Counted from the first letter of the stretch, positions 7,510 through 14,758 are shown. The stretch: 20,054 bases of DNA from CAG-791 sp963658695 (GCA_963658695.1 CAVKRN010000044.1:1-20054), one strand, 5' to 3'. A program made the numbers and translations. The notes: generated by a model not told the origin, from the letters alone.

Positions 7510-8868
7510 GTGAAGACACTGTTTGTATCTCTTGGCTGTGACAAGAATACTGTTGATACGCGCAAAATGGCCGGCATTCTCGAGGATGGCGGCATTTGTT
7601 CGTTTACAGAGGACGAAGAGCAGGCGGAGGCCTGCGTCATCAATACCTGCGCCTTCATTGATTCGGCTAAGCAGGAGAGCATTGATGAGATCCTTTCCAT
7701 TGCCCAGCTGAAAAAGACGGGAAAGTTAAAGCACCTGATTGTGACGGGATGCCTTGCGCAGCGCTATCAGGATGAGATTTTAAAGCTCATCCCGGAGGTG
7801 GATGCGGTGATCGGAACGACGGCCGAAGGCTCTGTCGGCGATGTGCTGCAGAGCCTCTCTAAGGGCGAGAAGATTGACAGCGCCGTGATGGCGGACCCCA
7901 GCCTTGCACCGGAGAATACCAGACAGGTACTCTCCTTTGGAAGTGCGGTCGGTTATTTGAAAATCGCGGAGGGGTGCGACAAATGCTGCAGCTACTGCGC
8001 TATTCCGGCGATTCGCGGGCATTACCGGAGTGTTCCGATGGAACAGGTACTGGAGGATGCAAGGAGCCTTGCGGCTCAGGGCGCTCAGGAGCTGATTCTG
8101 GTAGCGCAGGAAACGACGCTCTACGGCGTTGACCTGTATGAAGAGAAGAAGCTGCCGGAGCTCCTTCGAAGACTATGTCTTGTGAAGGGAATCCGCTGGA
8201 TTCGTGTTCTGTACTGCTATCCGGAGGAGATTACGCCGGAGCTCATCGAGGTTCTGGCGGCAGACAACAAGGTGGTTCCGTACCTGGATATGCCCATTCA
8301 GCACGCGTCGGATCACATCCTGCGCAGCATGGGACGGCGCACCAGCAGGAAGGAGCTGGAAGCGCTGGTGCATACGCTGCGGGAGAGGGTTCCGGGGATT
8401 TGCCTTCGTACCACTCTCATTACCGGCTTTCCGGGGGAAACGGAGGAGGATCATCGGGAACTCCTTTCCTTTGTCCGCGCCATGCAGTTTGACCGGCTGG
8501 GCGTATATATGTATTCCCGTGAGGATGGGACACCGGCCGCACGGTTCCGGGATCAGGTGCATCACGCGACCAAGAAGCGTCGTCACAAGGAGCTGATGCT
8601 GGCACAGCAGGAGATTGCTTTTGCCAGAGAAAAGGCCGCTGTCGGACGAGAACTGGAGGTCCTGATTGAGGGACGCCTTGGAGATGAGTGGTCGGAGAAC
8701 GGCTATGTCTACGTGGGCCGCACCTATATGGATGCGCCGGAGGTGGACAGCAGCATCTTTATCGAATCGACGAGAGACTTAATGAGCGGAACCTTTGTGC
8801 AGGTCCGCGTTACCGATGCCAGAGAGTACGATCTGATAGGAGAAATTATCGATGAATCTGCCGAATAA
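7510..8868 (+). CDS. rimO: Ribosomal protein S12 methylthiotransferase RimO
   Basis: 452-residue radical-SAM methylthiotransferase that adds a methylthio group to the conserved Asp of ribosomal protein uS12. The N-terminal MTTase domain has cluster cysteines C10, C47 and C81 (SLGCDKN, VINTCAFID, VTGCLAQRY). The radical-SAM motif CxxxCxxC is C156, C160 and C163. An additional C159 sits inside the motif (CDKCCSYC), where most RimO proteins have His or another residue. A C-terminal TRAM domain (about 380-450) follows. The LGCDKN opening points to RimO rather than MiaB. It starts at GTG 7510 immediately after the rpoZ stop, using GAGG at the end of rpoZ as ribosome binding site. It overlaps pgsA by 17 bases. 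Confidence 0.94.
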   Translation: MKTLFVSLGCDKNTVDTRKMAGILEDGGICSFTEDEEQAEACVINTCAFIDSAKQESIDEILSIAQLKKTGKLKHLIVTGCLAQRYQDEILKLIPEVDAVIGTTAEGSVGDVLQSLSKGEKIDSAVMADPSLAPENTRQVLSFGSAVGYLKIAEGCDKCCSYCAIPAIRGHYRSVPMEQVLEDARSLAAQGAQELILVAQETTLYGVDLYEEKKLPELLRRLCLVKGIRWIRVLYCYPEEITPELIEVLAADNKVVPYLDMPIQHASDHILRSMGRRTSRKELEALVHTLRERVPGICLRTTLITGFPGETEEDHRELLSFVRAMQFDRLGVYMYSREDGTPAARFRDQVHHATKKRRHKELMLAQQEIAFAREKAAVGRELEVLIEGRLGDEWSENGYVYVGRTYMDAPEVDSSIFIESTRDLMSGTFVQVRVTDAREYDLIGEIIDESAE

Positions 8869-9388
8869 GCTGACGCTTCTGCGCGTTGTAATGGTGCCCT
8901 TTTTCGTTGCAGTACTGCTGGCAAGACCCTTTGGTGATGCCAGTGACTGGGTGGCGCTTGCTATTTTTGTTGCGGCCAGTCTTACGGACCTTGCAGACGG
9001 CAAGATCGCGCGCAAGTACAATCTGATTACGAATTTCGGGAAGTTCATGGACCCGCTGGCGGATAAGCTGCTCACCTGCTCCGGCATGATCTGTCTGATC
9101 GCCCTGGGACGTATTCCGGCGTGGGTGGTGTGCATCATTGTGGCCAGGGAGTTCGTGATTTCCGGATTTCGCCTCATTGCAGCGGAGCGCGGTATTGTCA
9201 TCGCTGCCAGCTACTGGGGGAAATTCAAGACGACCTTCCAGATGATTATGGTTATTTTGATGGTTGCCAATATAGCAGTGCTGCAGCCGCTTACGACGCT
9301 GGTGATGTGGATTGCGACCATTCTGACGGTGGTGTCCTTATACGACTACATTGTCAAGAACAAGCAGGTGCTCAAGGACGTGGACTAA
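8852..9388 (+). CDS. pgsA: CDP-diacylglycerol--glycerol-3-phosphate 3-phosphatidyltransferase
   Basis: 178-residue integral membrane enzyme that makes phosphatidylglycerophosphate from CDP-diacylglycerol and glycerol-3-phosphate, the first committed step to phosphatidylglycerol and cardiolipin. The CDP-alcohol phosphatidyltransferase signature is complete: D46, D49, G50, A53, R54, G63, D67 and D71. The opening MNLPNKLTLLR is typical, and about five membrane segments are predicted. The start follows AGGAG inside the end of rimO, so translation is probably coupled. Length is normal. Confidence 0.95.
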   Translation: MNLPNKLTLLRVVMVPFFVAVLLARPFGDASDWVALAIFVAASLTDLADGKIARKYNLITNFGKFMDPLADKLLTCSGMICLIALGRIPAWVVCIIVAREFVISGFRLIAAERGIVIAASYWGKFKTTFQMIMVILMVANIAVLQPLTTLVMWIATILTVVSLYDYIVKNKQVLKDVD

Positions 9389-9452
9389 TAAGCAAAACCG
9401 GCCAACGATTGATATTTGACAGGGGACCGGGCAAGTAACGGGAGGAACGGGA

Positions 9453-9917
9453 ATGAAGAAGCTGCTGGAGCAGATTGCGAAGTTTGGCGTTGTGGGTGTA
9501 ATCTGCTTTTTCATTGATTTTGGCATATATACGGTTCTGAATGTGGTGTTCCGTGCGGCCGGATTGGACCAGGTGTTCTCCTGGTATTACCTGGTATCGC
9601 AGTTCTTCAGCTTTATCATTTCGATGGTAGTCAACTACATCCTGAGCTTTAAGTTTGTCTTTAAGCGCCGGGATGACATGTCGAGACAGCGGGAGTTCGT
9701 GATTTTCTTCGTGCTGAGCGTCATCGGACTGATCATCAATGAGATTGTCCTTTACATCGGAATGGATTTTGTCTATGAGAAATGGACATGGCTTCACAAT
9801 CTGATGGGGACCGGCCTTGCGGAGACGCTGTTTAAGTGCTTTGCGACCGGTGTTGTGATGGTTTACAACTTTATCAGCAGGAAGATGTTCCTGGAGGAGC
9901 ATGCAGAAAATGAGTGA
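9453..9917 (+). CDS. GtrA-like membrane protein (probable polyprenyl-glycan flippase)
   Basis: 154-residue protein of the GtrA family with four predicted membrane helices (about 9-30, 43-65, 81-101 and 125-145). It opens with the family pattern KFGVVGVICFFIDFGIYTVL and has NYILSFKFVFKRR after helix 2, both typical. GtrA-type proteins are thought to flip polyprenyl-phosphate-linked sugars across the membrane. It starts 64 bases after pgsA with GGGAGG as ribosome binding site, and its end overlaps the glycosyltransferase at 9901 by 17 bases. That coupling supports joint function with the enzyme that makes the lipid-linked sugar. Confidence 0.88.
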   Translation: MKKLLEQIAKFGVVGVICFFIDFGIYTVLNVVFRAAGLDQVFSWYYLVSQFFSFIISMVVNYILSFKFVFKRRDDMSRQREFVIFFVLSVIGLIINEIVLYIGMDFVYEKWTWLHNLMGTGLAETLFKCFATGVVMVYNFISRKMFLEEHAENE

Positions 9918-10869
9918 CGTTCTGTATTACGTGATTCCCTGTTACAACGAAGAAGAGGTCCTGCCGGAGACCGCCAAACGCCTGAAGGTGAAGATGGCAG
10001 GACTCATGGAGGCGGGGCTTATCAGCAAAGACAGCCGTGTCTGCTTTGTCAACGACGGGTCCAAGGACAAAACATGGGAGATCATTTCCCGGCTGCACGA
10101 CGAGGATCCTCTGTTCTCGGGAATCAACCTCTCCCGTAACCGTGGTCACCAGAATGCGCTTCTGGCCGGACTGATGACGGTGCGCGGCTTTGCGGACATG
10201 GTGATTTCCATGGATGCCGATCTGCAGGACGATATTGAGGCGTGCGATGCGATGCTGGCCAAGTATTACGACGGGTGCGACGTGGTATACGGCGTTCGAA
10301 GCGCACGCACCACGGACACCTGGTTTAAGCGGACAACAGCGGAGAGCTTCTACAAGCTGATGGACAAGTTCGGTGCGAAGGTGGTGTATAACCACGCGGA
10401 TTACCGCCTTATGAGCCGCCGGGCGCTGGATGGTCTGGCGGAGTTTGAAGAGGTGAATCTCTTCCTGCGGGGAATTGTCCCTCTGGTTGGGTACCGCAGT
10501 GATGTGGTGTACTACGAGCGAGCCGAGCGCTTTGCCGGGGAGAGCAAGTATCCTCTGAAAAAAATGGTTGCCTTTGCCATTGACGGCATCACCTCCTTGT
10601 CGGTGGAGCCGATTCGGATGATCACCAACCTTGGCATCATCATCTTCCTGATCAGCCTCGTCATTTTAGTGTATTCATTCGTTCGCCATGCTATGGGAGA
10701 AACCGTGGCCGGCTGGACCTTCCTCAATGTCTCGGTATGGGCCATTGGCGGACTGATCCTCTTGTCGCTGGGCATCATCGGCGAGTACATTGGGAAGATC
10801 TACATGGAGACCAAGCACCGCCCGCGTTATATCGTAGAGCAGTTCCTGGATCAGGAGCATGGCTTTTAA
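9901..10869 (+). CDS. GT2 polyprenyl-phosphate glycosyltransferase (GtrB/DPM1-like)
   Basis: 322-residue family-2 glycosyltransferase of the GtrB/dolichol-phosphate-mannose-synthase type, expected to transfer a sugar from a nucleotide donor to undecaprenyl phosphate at the inner membrane face. VIPCYNEEEVLPETA (about 10-24), FVNDGSKDKTW (about 48-58) and the metal/donor motif DADLQDD (105-111) define the GT-A fold. Two C-terminal membrane helices (about 238-262 and 274-298) match GtrB. GGAGG lies just upstream of ATG 9901; ATG 9910 is an alternative start. The stop overlaps the stop of the opposite-strand metallopeptidase by four bases. The sugar cannot be read from the sequence; glucose is a guess from the GtrA and GtrII partners. 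Confidence 0.9.
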   Translation: MQKMSDVLYYVIPCYNEEEVLPETAKRLKVKMAGLMEAGLISKDSRVCFVNDGSKDKTWEIISRLHDEDPLFSGINLSRNRGHQNALLAGLMTVRGFADMVISMDADLQDDIEACDAMLAKYYDGCDVVYGVRSARTTDTWFKRTTAESFYKLMDKFGAKVVYNHADYRLMSRRALDGLAEFEEVNLFLRGIVPLVGYRSDVVYYERAERFAGESKYPLKKMVAFAIDGITSLSVEPIRMITNLGIIIFLISLVILVYSFVRHAMGETVAGWTFLNVSVWAIGGLILLSLGIIGEYIGKIYMETKHRPRYIVEQFLDQEHGF

Positions 10870-11522
10870 AAGAGGGATGAACCGTTTTCCTTGAGCCACC
10901 TCTTCCAGACACGGTAATCCGGCATGAGGCGCTCCACCAGGTCCCAGAAGTCGCGGCTGTGGTCCAGGTGCACCAGATGACAAAGCTCATGCACAACGAC
11001 ATAGTCCAGACACTTTTCCGGGACAAAGTGCAGACGGACATTAAATGAGAGACTCCCGTTGGCGGAACAGCTTCCCCAGCGGGTTTTTTGATTGCGGATG
11101 GTAACCTTTGTAATGGGGTGATAGCAAGGCGGCAGAAGCGCGGCGTATTCGTTGATCTTCCTGATCAGAACCGGCTGCAGGGCGGCACCGGCGTCGCGGA
11201 GACGCTGCAGCTCTTCTTCGGGAGAGAGGGAAGGATGATTCTGCTCTTGCTGCGCCAATTCCTGCAGGCGCTTTGTTTGTTGCTGCAGGGCATCGGCAAT
11301 CCAGTCTGCCTTGCGGACAAGGAGACGGTCGATATCGCTTTGATAAAAGTCAAGCGGAACACGCACCTCCAGAGGGCCGTTTGCAGGAACCACAAGAGCC
11401 ATGCGCGTGCGGTTTGGATGCGGGCGCAGAAGATACGTGAGGGTAAGAGTGCCGCCGTCGGAAAGACAAAGCGAGGCGGTTTTGAGTAGGCCGTTTTTGG
11501 GGGCGGAATACATCTGATTCAT
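10866..11522 (-). CDS. YgjP-like zinc metallopeptidase (DUF45, M48-type)
   Basis: 218-residue soluble protein of the YgjP/SprT-like DUF45 group. The zinc-binding motif HELCHLVHLDHSRDFW begins at H178, with H178, H182 and probably H188 as ligands and E179 as catalytic base. KTRWGSCSANGSLSFN just upstream is the other family hallmark. The ORF includes a Gln/Glu-rich helix (about 85-110). AGGAGA lies about 7 bases before ATG 11522. Its substrate is unknown. It is the only confident minus-strand gene, divergent from thiN and convergent with the glycosyltransferase. Confidence 0.9.
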   Translation of the reverse strand: MNQMYSAPKNGLLKTASLCLSDGGTLTLTYLLRPHPNRTRMALVVPANGPLEVRVPLDFYQSDIDRLLVRKADWIADALQQQTKRLQELAQQEQNHPSLSPEEELQRLRDAGAALQPVLIRKINEYAALLPPCYHPITKVTIRNQKTRWGSCSANGSLSFNVRLHFVPEKCLDYVVVHELCHLVHLDHSRDFWDLVERLMPDYRVWKRWLKENGSSLF

Positions 11523-11579
11523 GGTCTGTCTCCTGGTTTTTATTGGGATGGTATAGTTCCCGTCGCAGCCAGCAACAGG

Positions 11580-11631
11580 GGGCGGACAACTCCGCCGGGA
11601 CCTGTCGCTTGGCTGACGAGTGAACTGTTAC
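11580..11631 (-). repeat. Dispersed repeat family A, copy A2
   Basis: In the gap between the divergent metallopeptidase and thiN genes. It contains the hairpin GGCGGA-CAAC-TCCGCC (11581-11596). Reverse-complemented, it shares AGCGAC, the CGGAGTTGTCCG core (as in A3) and GTAACAGTTCACTCG (as in A1). It thus links the two subtypes of the family. Confidence 0.65.
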
Positions 11632-11666
11632 ACAGTGTATAACCTTACATAGAAAAGAGGAAGTAT

Positions 11667-12326
11667 ATGGAACAGAAAAACGGTCGCTGCATCGTGGTGT
11701 GCGCGGGGGATTTTGCATGGATGGATCTGAATAAAAAGGAAGGCGACCTTCTGATCGCGGCAGACAACGGGCTTAGCTACCTAAGCCAGATGGGGATGCT
11801 GCCCGATTACTGCATCGGCGATTTTGATTCCCTCTCGCCGGAAGCGCGGCCGGCCCTGGAGGAAATGCGTCGACTGGATCCTAGCCGCGTGGTGACGCTT
11901 CCCCGGGAGAAAAACGATACCGACACGTTGGCGGCGCTTCGCTTTGGTCTGGAGAAGGGGTACAGGCGCTTTGACCTGTATGGAGCACTGGGAGGAGAGA
12001 GGATCTCCCATACGATGGCCAATCTGCAGGTGCTTTTGTTTTTGAAGGAGAAGGGCGCACAGGGCTATATCATGGATACCCATCAGATGCTCTTCGTCAT
12101 CCGGAATGAGAAAAAGGAGTTCCACAAGAGCTTTGTCGGGCGATTTTCTATGTTCGCGCTGGATCCGGTGATTCGCGGCGTGACCATACGCGGTATGAAG
12201 TATGAGCTCGAGAATGCGGAGCTTACGTACTCGTTCCCCATCGGGTGCTCGAACGAAATCGAAGGCGGGAAGACGGCTTCGGTGAGCGTGGAGGATGGAA
12301 CGGCACTGGTTGTTGTTGGCTGGTGA
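11667..12326 (+). CDS. thiN: Thiamine pyrophosphokinase
   Basis: 219-residue enzyme that converts thiamine and ATP to thiamine diphosphate and AMP. IAADNGLSYL and DYCIGDFDSL are the N-terminal domain motifs. EKNDTDTLAALRFGLEKG is the metal-binding DTD region. GALGGERISHTMANLQVL corresponds to the usual GGRxDH motif, but Ser114 replaces the expected Asp. The C-terminal thiamine-binding domain follows. Length is normal. GAGG is 6-7 bases before the ATG. In many Firmicutes this gene follows rsgA and rpe; here it stands alone between repeat-filled gaps. Confidence 0.92.
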   Translation: MEQKNGRCIVVCAGDFAWMDLNKKEGDLLIAADNGLSYLSQMGMLPDYCIGDFDSLSPEARPALEEMRRLDPSRVVTLPREKNDTDTLAALRFGLEKGYRRFDLYGALGGERISHTMANLQVLLFLKEKGAQGYIMDTHQMLFVIRNEKKEFHKSFVGRFSMFALDPVIRGVTIRGMKYELENAELTYSFPIGCSNEIEGGKTASVSVEDGTALVVVGW

Positions 12327-12357
12327 CGAAGCACCATCGCGCGTGTGGACGGCATCC

Positions 12358-12392
12358 AGCGACGGGTCCTGGCGGAGTTGTCCGATCAGGGG
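12358..12392 (+). repeat. Dispersed repeat family A, copy A3 (left arm of inverted pair)
   Basis: AGCGAC-GGGTCCTGGCGGAG onward, ending GATCAGGGG. It resembles A2 in its CGGAGTTGTCCG core. It faces A4 (12462-12506), so the two form the arms of a large imperfect palindrome. Confidence 0.7.
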
Positions 12393-12461
12393 ACGTTCTC
12401 ACTCCATCCTCGGACCTAGCGGTGCTAAGCTCGCAGAATACGCTCGCAAGCACCGAGGCCT
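12393..12461. other. Spacer between inverted A3 and A4 copies
   Basis: 69 bases with an inner inverted repeat, GGTGCT (12421-12426) and AGCACC (12449-12454), and short direct repeats of CTCGCA. No coding potential is evident; frames open across this region are short and contain only repeat sequence. Confidence 0.5.
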
Positions 12462-12506
12462 CGCAAGGCCCCTGATCTGGACATTCTCCGCCACCCTGTC
12501 GCTTGG
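12462..12506 (-). repeat. Dispersed repeat family A, copy A4 (right arm of inverted pair)
   Basis: Reverse complement of the A1 core with two differences in 45 bases. CCCCTGATC (12469-12477) pairs with GATCAGGGG of A3, and GTCGCT (12498-12503) with AGCGAC of A3. Confidence 0.8.
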
Positions 12507-12531
12507 CTTGCATCGATGCTGAATTGGCATC

Positions 12532-12667
12532 CAGCACCCATCTCGATTTTCCTTCGGAAAACCTCGATGCGGCTGGCCAGAGGCGCTTCGCGCCTTGGCC
12601 GCCTGCCAATTTCAATTGTGAATTTGTCTGTAAACAGCCAATTCACATTGAAATATGGCAGGTGCTG
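12532..12667 (+). repeat. Structured dispersed repeat family B, copy B1
   Basis: About 136 bp that match the reverse complement of 19872-20010. Outer stem CAGCACC (12532-12538) / GGTGCTG (12661-12667). Hairpin 1: TTTTCC-TTC-GGAAAA (12547-12561). Hairpin 2: GGCGC-TTC-GCGCC (12582-12594), extended by GGCC/GGCC and GGC/GCC. Hairpin 3: TGCCA plus ATTTCAATTGTGAATT (12604-12624) with AATTCACATTGAAAT and TGGCA (12640-12660). A 31-base segment (12539-12569) is identical in both copies. No coding potential. It sits just upstream of the oppA promoter. Confidence 0.85.
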
Positions 12668-12735
12668 AATAGTATACAAAAATGCAATAATACAACCGAA
12701 AACTTTGTACGAAAGGTAGAAATGCGCCTGCCGGG

Positions 12736-12764
12736 TGGATTTTGCAGAAATAAGGCTATATAAT
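12736..12764 (+). promoter_or_regulatory. Likely oppA promoter
   Basis: A perfect TATAAT (12759-12764) with a weak -35, TGGATT (12736-12741), at 17-base spacing. The transcript would start near 12771, at the base of the leader hairpin. The weak -35 suggests an activator or a modest rate. Confidence 0.45.
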
Positions 12765-12773
12765 GCACGCATG

Positions 12774-12827
12774 CGCAAGGGAGCGCGGATGGTGACCGAA
12801 AGGAACCGGCGAACCTTGCGTTTTTTT
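12774..12827 (+). terminator. Terminator-like hairpin in the oppA leader (possible attenuator)
   Basis: CGCAAGG (12774-12780) pairs with CCTTGCG (12814-12820), followed directly by seven T (12821-12827), the form of an intrinsic terminator. It lies between the likely promoter and oppA. The 33-base apical part contains GGT-GA-CCGAAAGG-A-ACC, an inner hairpin with a GAAA loop. A competing short pairing, GCGC (12773-12776) with GCGC (12783-12786), would occupy the left arm. I cannot match it to a known riboswitch. Confidence 0.55.
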
Positions 12828-12898
12828 GCAGAAGAGGCGCTTTATTTTAATAAAGTGATGAAACTCTGATGCGATACCATATCAAAGGAGGAAACATT

Positions 12899-14641
12899 AT
12901 GAAAAAGTCAAAACAGGCAATTGCTGTTCTGGCTGCATCTGCGATGGCTCTTAGCATGGCGGGCTGCGGAAGTTCTGCGTATGACAGCGGATCATCCAGC
13001 TCCGATGCGGCTGCTGCAGATACCGCAGCGGCGGCTTCTACAGAGGCAGCAGCAGACGCAGCAACCGAAGAGGCATCGGGTACGGTCTCTGCGGAGGACC
13101 TGAATGTGATGCTGGAGACCCCGGTGGAGTCTCTGGATCCGCAGCAGGCAACCGACGGAACGTCCTTCGAGATCATTGCGGATTACACGGATGGTCTTAC
13201 CCAGATGGATGCCGACGGTCAGGCAGTTCCTGCCATCGCAGAGAGCTGGGAGACATCGGATGACGGACTTTCCTGGACCTTCCATCTTAGAAGCGATGCG
13301 AAGTGGTCCAACGGAGATCCGGTTACTGCAGCAGACTTCGTGTTTGCATGGCAGAGGGCCGTTGATCCGGACGTTGCTTCGGAATATGCATACATGCTCA
13401 GCGACATCGGCCAGGTTAAGAACGCCGCCGAAATCATCGCCGGGACCATGGACAAGTCGGAGCTGGGCGTAACAGCAGTAGACGATTATACGCTTCAGGT
13501 AGAGCTGAACGCACCGGTGAGCTATTTCACCTCTCTTATGTACTTCCCGACCTTCTATCCGGTGAACGAGGCATTCTTTGAGACGTGTGCGGATACCTTC
13601 GGCACGAGCCCGGAGACGACGCTTTCCAACGGCGCATTCGTACTGGATTCTTATGAGCCTGCTGCCACAGCCTTCCATCTGTCCAAGAACGCGGATTACT
13701 ATGATGCAGACCGGGTTCAGCTGGCTGGTCTTAGCTATCAGGTAATTCAGGATTCCCAGACTGCACTGATGAGCTTCCAGAACGGCGAGCTTGATATGAC
13801 GTATGTAAACGGCGATCAGGTAGATCAGGTAGAAGACGATCCGGCCTTCGAGGCTGTCGGCGCAGGATACCTGTGGTATGTATCGCCCAACATCTCCGGC
13901 GTGAAGGAGCTGCAGAATGACAACATTCGCAAGGCTCTGACCTTTGCCATTGACCGCGAGGCCATCACGACAGATGTTCTGAAGGATGGCTCCAAGCCGA
14001 CCTATACCGCAGTTCCTATGGATTTTGCGGCTGGCCCGGACGGCTCTGATTTCTCCGCAGATCAGGAGCAGTTCTCCGATGTCTGCGCCTATGATGTAAC
14101 AAAGGCACAGGAGTACTGGACCAAGGGTTTGGAAGAGCTCGGTGTGGATTCTCTGGAGCTTGAGATGGTTGTTGATGCCGATGATGCACCGCAGAAGGTT
14201 GCAACCGTTCTGCAGGAGCAGTGGCAGACCGCTCTTCCGGGACTGACCATCACCATCAAGGTTGAGCCTAAAAAGCAGAGAGTCCAGGATCTTCAGGACG
14301 GCAACTACGAGCTGGGTCTTACCAGATGGGGACCGGACTACGCAGATCCTATGACCTATCTTGGAATGTGGATCACAGACAATTCCAACAACTACGGTCT
14401 GTGGAGCAACAGCGAGTATGACAGCATCATCGAGGAGTGCACAACCGGTGATCTTGCAACCGACGCACAGAAGCGTTGGGAGAAGCTCTACGATGCAGAG
14501 AAGATCGTTATGGATGAGTCCGTTATTTTCCCTCTGTATACACAGTGCAATGCACAGATGGTTTCCACCAAGGTTTCCGGCATTGAGTGCCACCCGGTTG
14601 CTCTGAACAGAGTTTATAAGGACACGGTGAAGGTAGACTGA
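12899..14641 (+). CDS. oppA: Oligopeptide ABC transporter, substrate-binding lipoprotein
   Basis: 580-residue family-5 solute-binding protein, the extracellular receptor of the transporter. A signal peptide ends in a lipobox, SMAGC, with C23 as the lipidated residue. A long Ala/Ser/Asp/Glu-rich tether (about 24-62) then leads to the binding domain, with LDPQQATDGTSFEI, AIAESWETSDDGLSWTFHLR and DPVTAADFVFAWQRAVDP as family landmarks. The frame is open from 12869, but AAAGGAGG (about 12884-12892) places the start at ATG 12899, matching a normal signal peptide. It is the first gene of the operon, separated from oppB by 221 bases with hairpins, consistent with higher expression of the binding protein. 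The exact ligand is not readable, but peptides are likely. Confidence 0.94.
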   Translation: MKKSKQAIAVLAASAMALSMAGCGSSAYDSGSSSSDAAAADTAAAASTEAAADAATEEASGTVSAEDLNVMLETPVESLDPQQATDGTSFEIIADYTDGLTQMDADGQAVPAIAESWETSDDGLSWTFHLRSDAKWSNGDPVTAADFVFAWQRAVDPDVASEYAYMLSDIGQVKNAAEIIAGTMDKSELGVTAVDDYTLQVELNAPVSYFTSLMYFPTFYPVNEAFFETCADTFGTSPETTLSNGAFVLDSYEPAATAFHLSKNADYYDADRVQLAGLSYQVIQDSQTALMSFQNGELDMTYVNGDQVDQVEDDPAFEAVGAGYLWYVSPNISGVKELQNDNIRKALTFAIDREAITTDVLKDGSKPTYTAVPMDFAAGPDGSDFSADQEQFSDVCAYDVTKAQEYWTKGLEELGVDSLELEMVVDADDAPQKVATVLQEQWQTALPGLTITIKVEPKKQRVQDLQDGNYELGLTRWGPDYADPMTYLGMWITDNSNNYGLWSNSEYDSIIEECTTGDLATDAQKRWEKLYDAEKIVMDESVIFPLYTQCNAQMVSTKVSGIECHPVALNRVYKDTVKVD

Positions 14642-14683
14642 TCCTGTAAGGGATTTCTTCACACCGCCTTGGTGCATCGCGAA

Positions 14684-14722
14684 CAGGGAGGAGAGGGCTT
14701 TTGAAAAGTCCTCGCCTCCCTG
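14684..14722 (+). promoter_or_regulatory. Long hairpin after oppA
   Basis: CAGGGAGG (14684-14691) pairs with CCTCCCTG (14715-14722), with a further inner stem around CTTT/AAAG. An A-run, not a T-run, follows, so it is not a classical terminator. Such a hairpin between the binding-protein gene and the permease genes would protect oppA mRNA from 3' decay. Confidence 0.55.
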
Positions 14723-14758
14723 ATGCATAAAAAAGGGCAAGCGACCTTTATGAACATT

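Noticed and set aside
7975..7989. Extra cysteine (C159) in the RimO radical-SAM motif as a sign of altered function
   Set aside because: The required C156, C160 and C163 are all present with normal spacing. One additional neighbouring Cys is not enough to suggest a new activity.
12358..12667. CRISPR array or tRNA-like element
   Set aside because: The repeats are not regularly spaced direct repeats with unique spacers. The hairpin set of B lacks an acceptor stem with CCA and TPsiC-like features.
12245..12778. Short open frames through the thiN-oppA gap on both strands
   Set aside because: They run through palindromic repeat sequence, lack ribosome binding sites and overlap thiN or each other. 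The repeats explain the open frames.
12774..12827. Known riboswitch (fluoride, guanidine, glycine, SAM) or self-cleaving ribozyme in the oppA leader
   Set aside because: I compared the conserved residues from memory and none fit well; only a generic terminator-type hairpin is supported.
12992..14740. A 582-codon open frame antisense to oppA
   Set aside because: It lies opposite a convincing lipoprotein gene, starts without a ribosome binding site and shows no recognisable domain. Long antisense frames are common in GC-biased genes.
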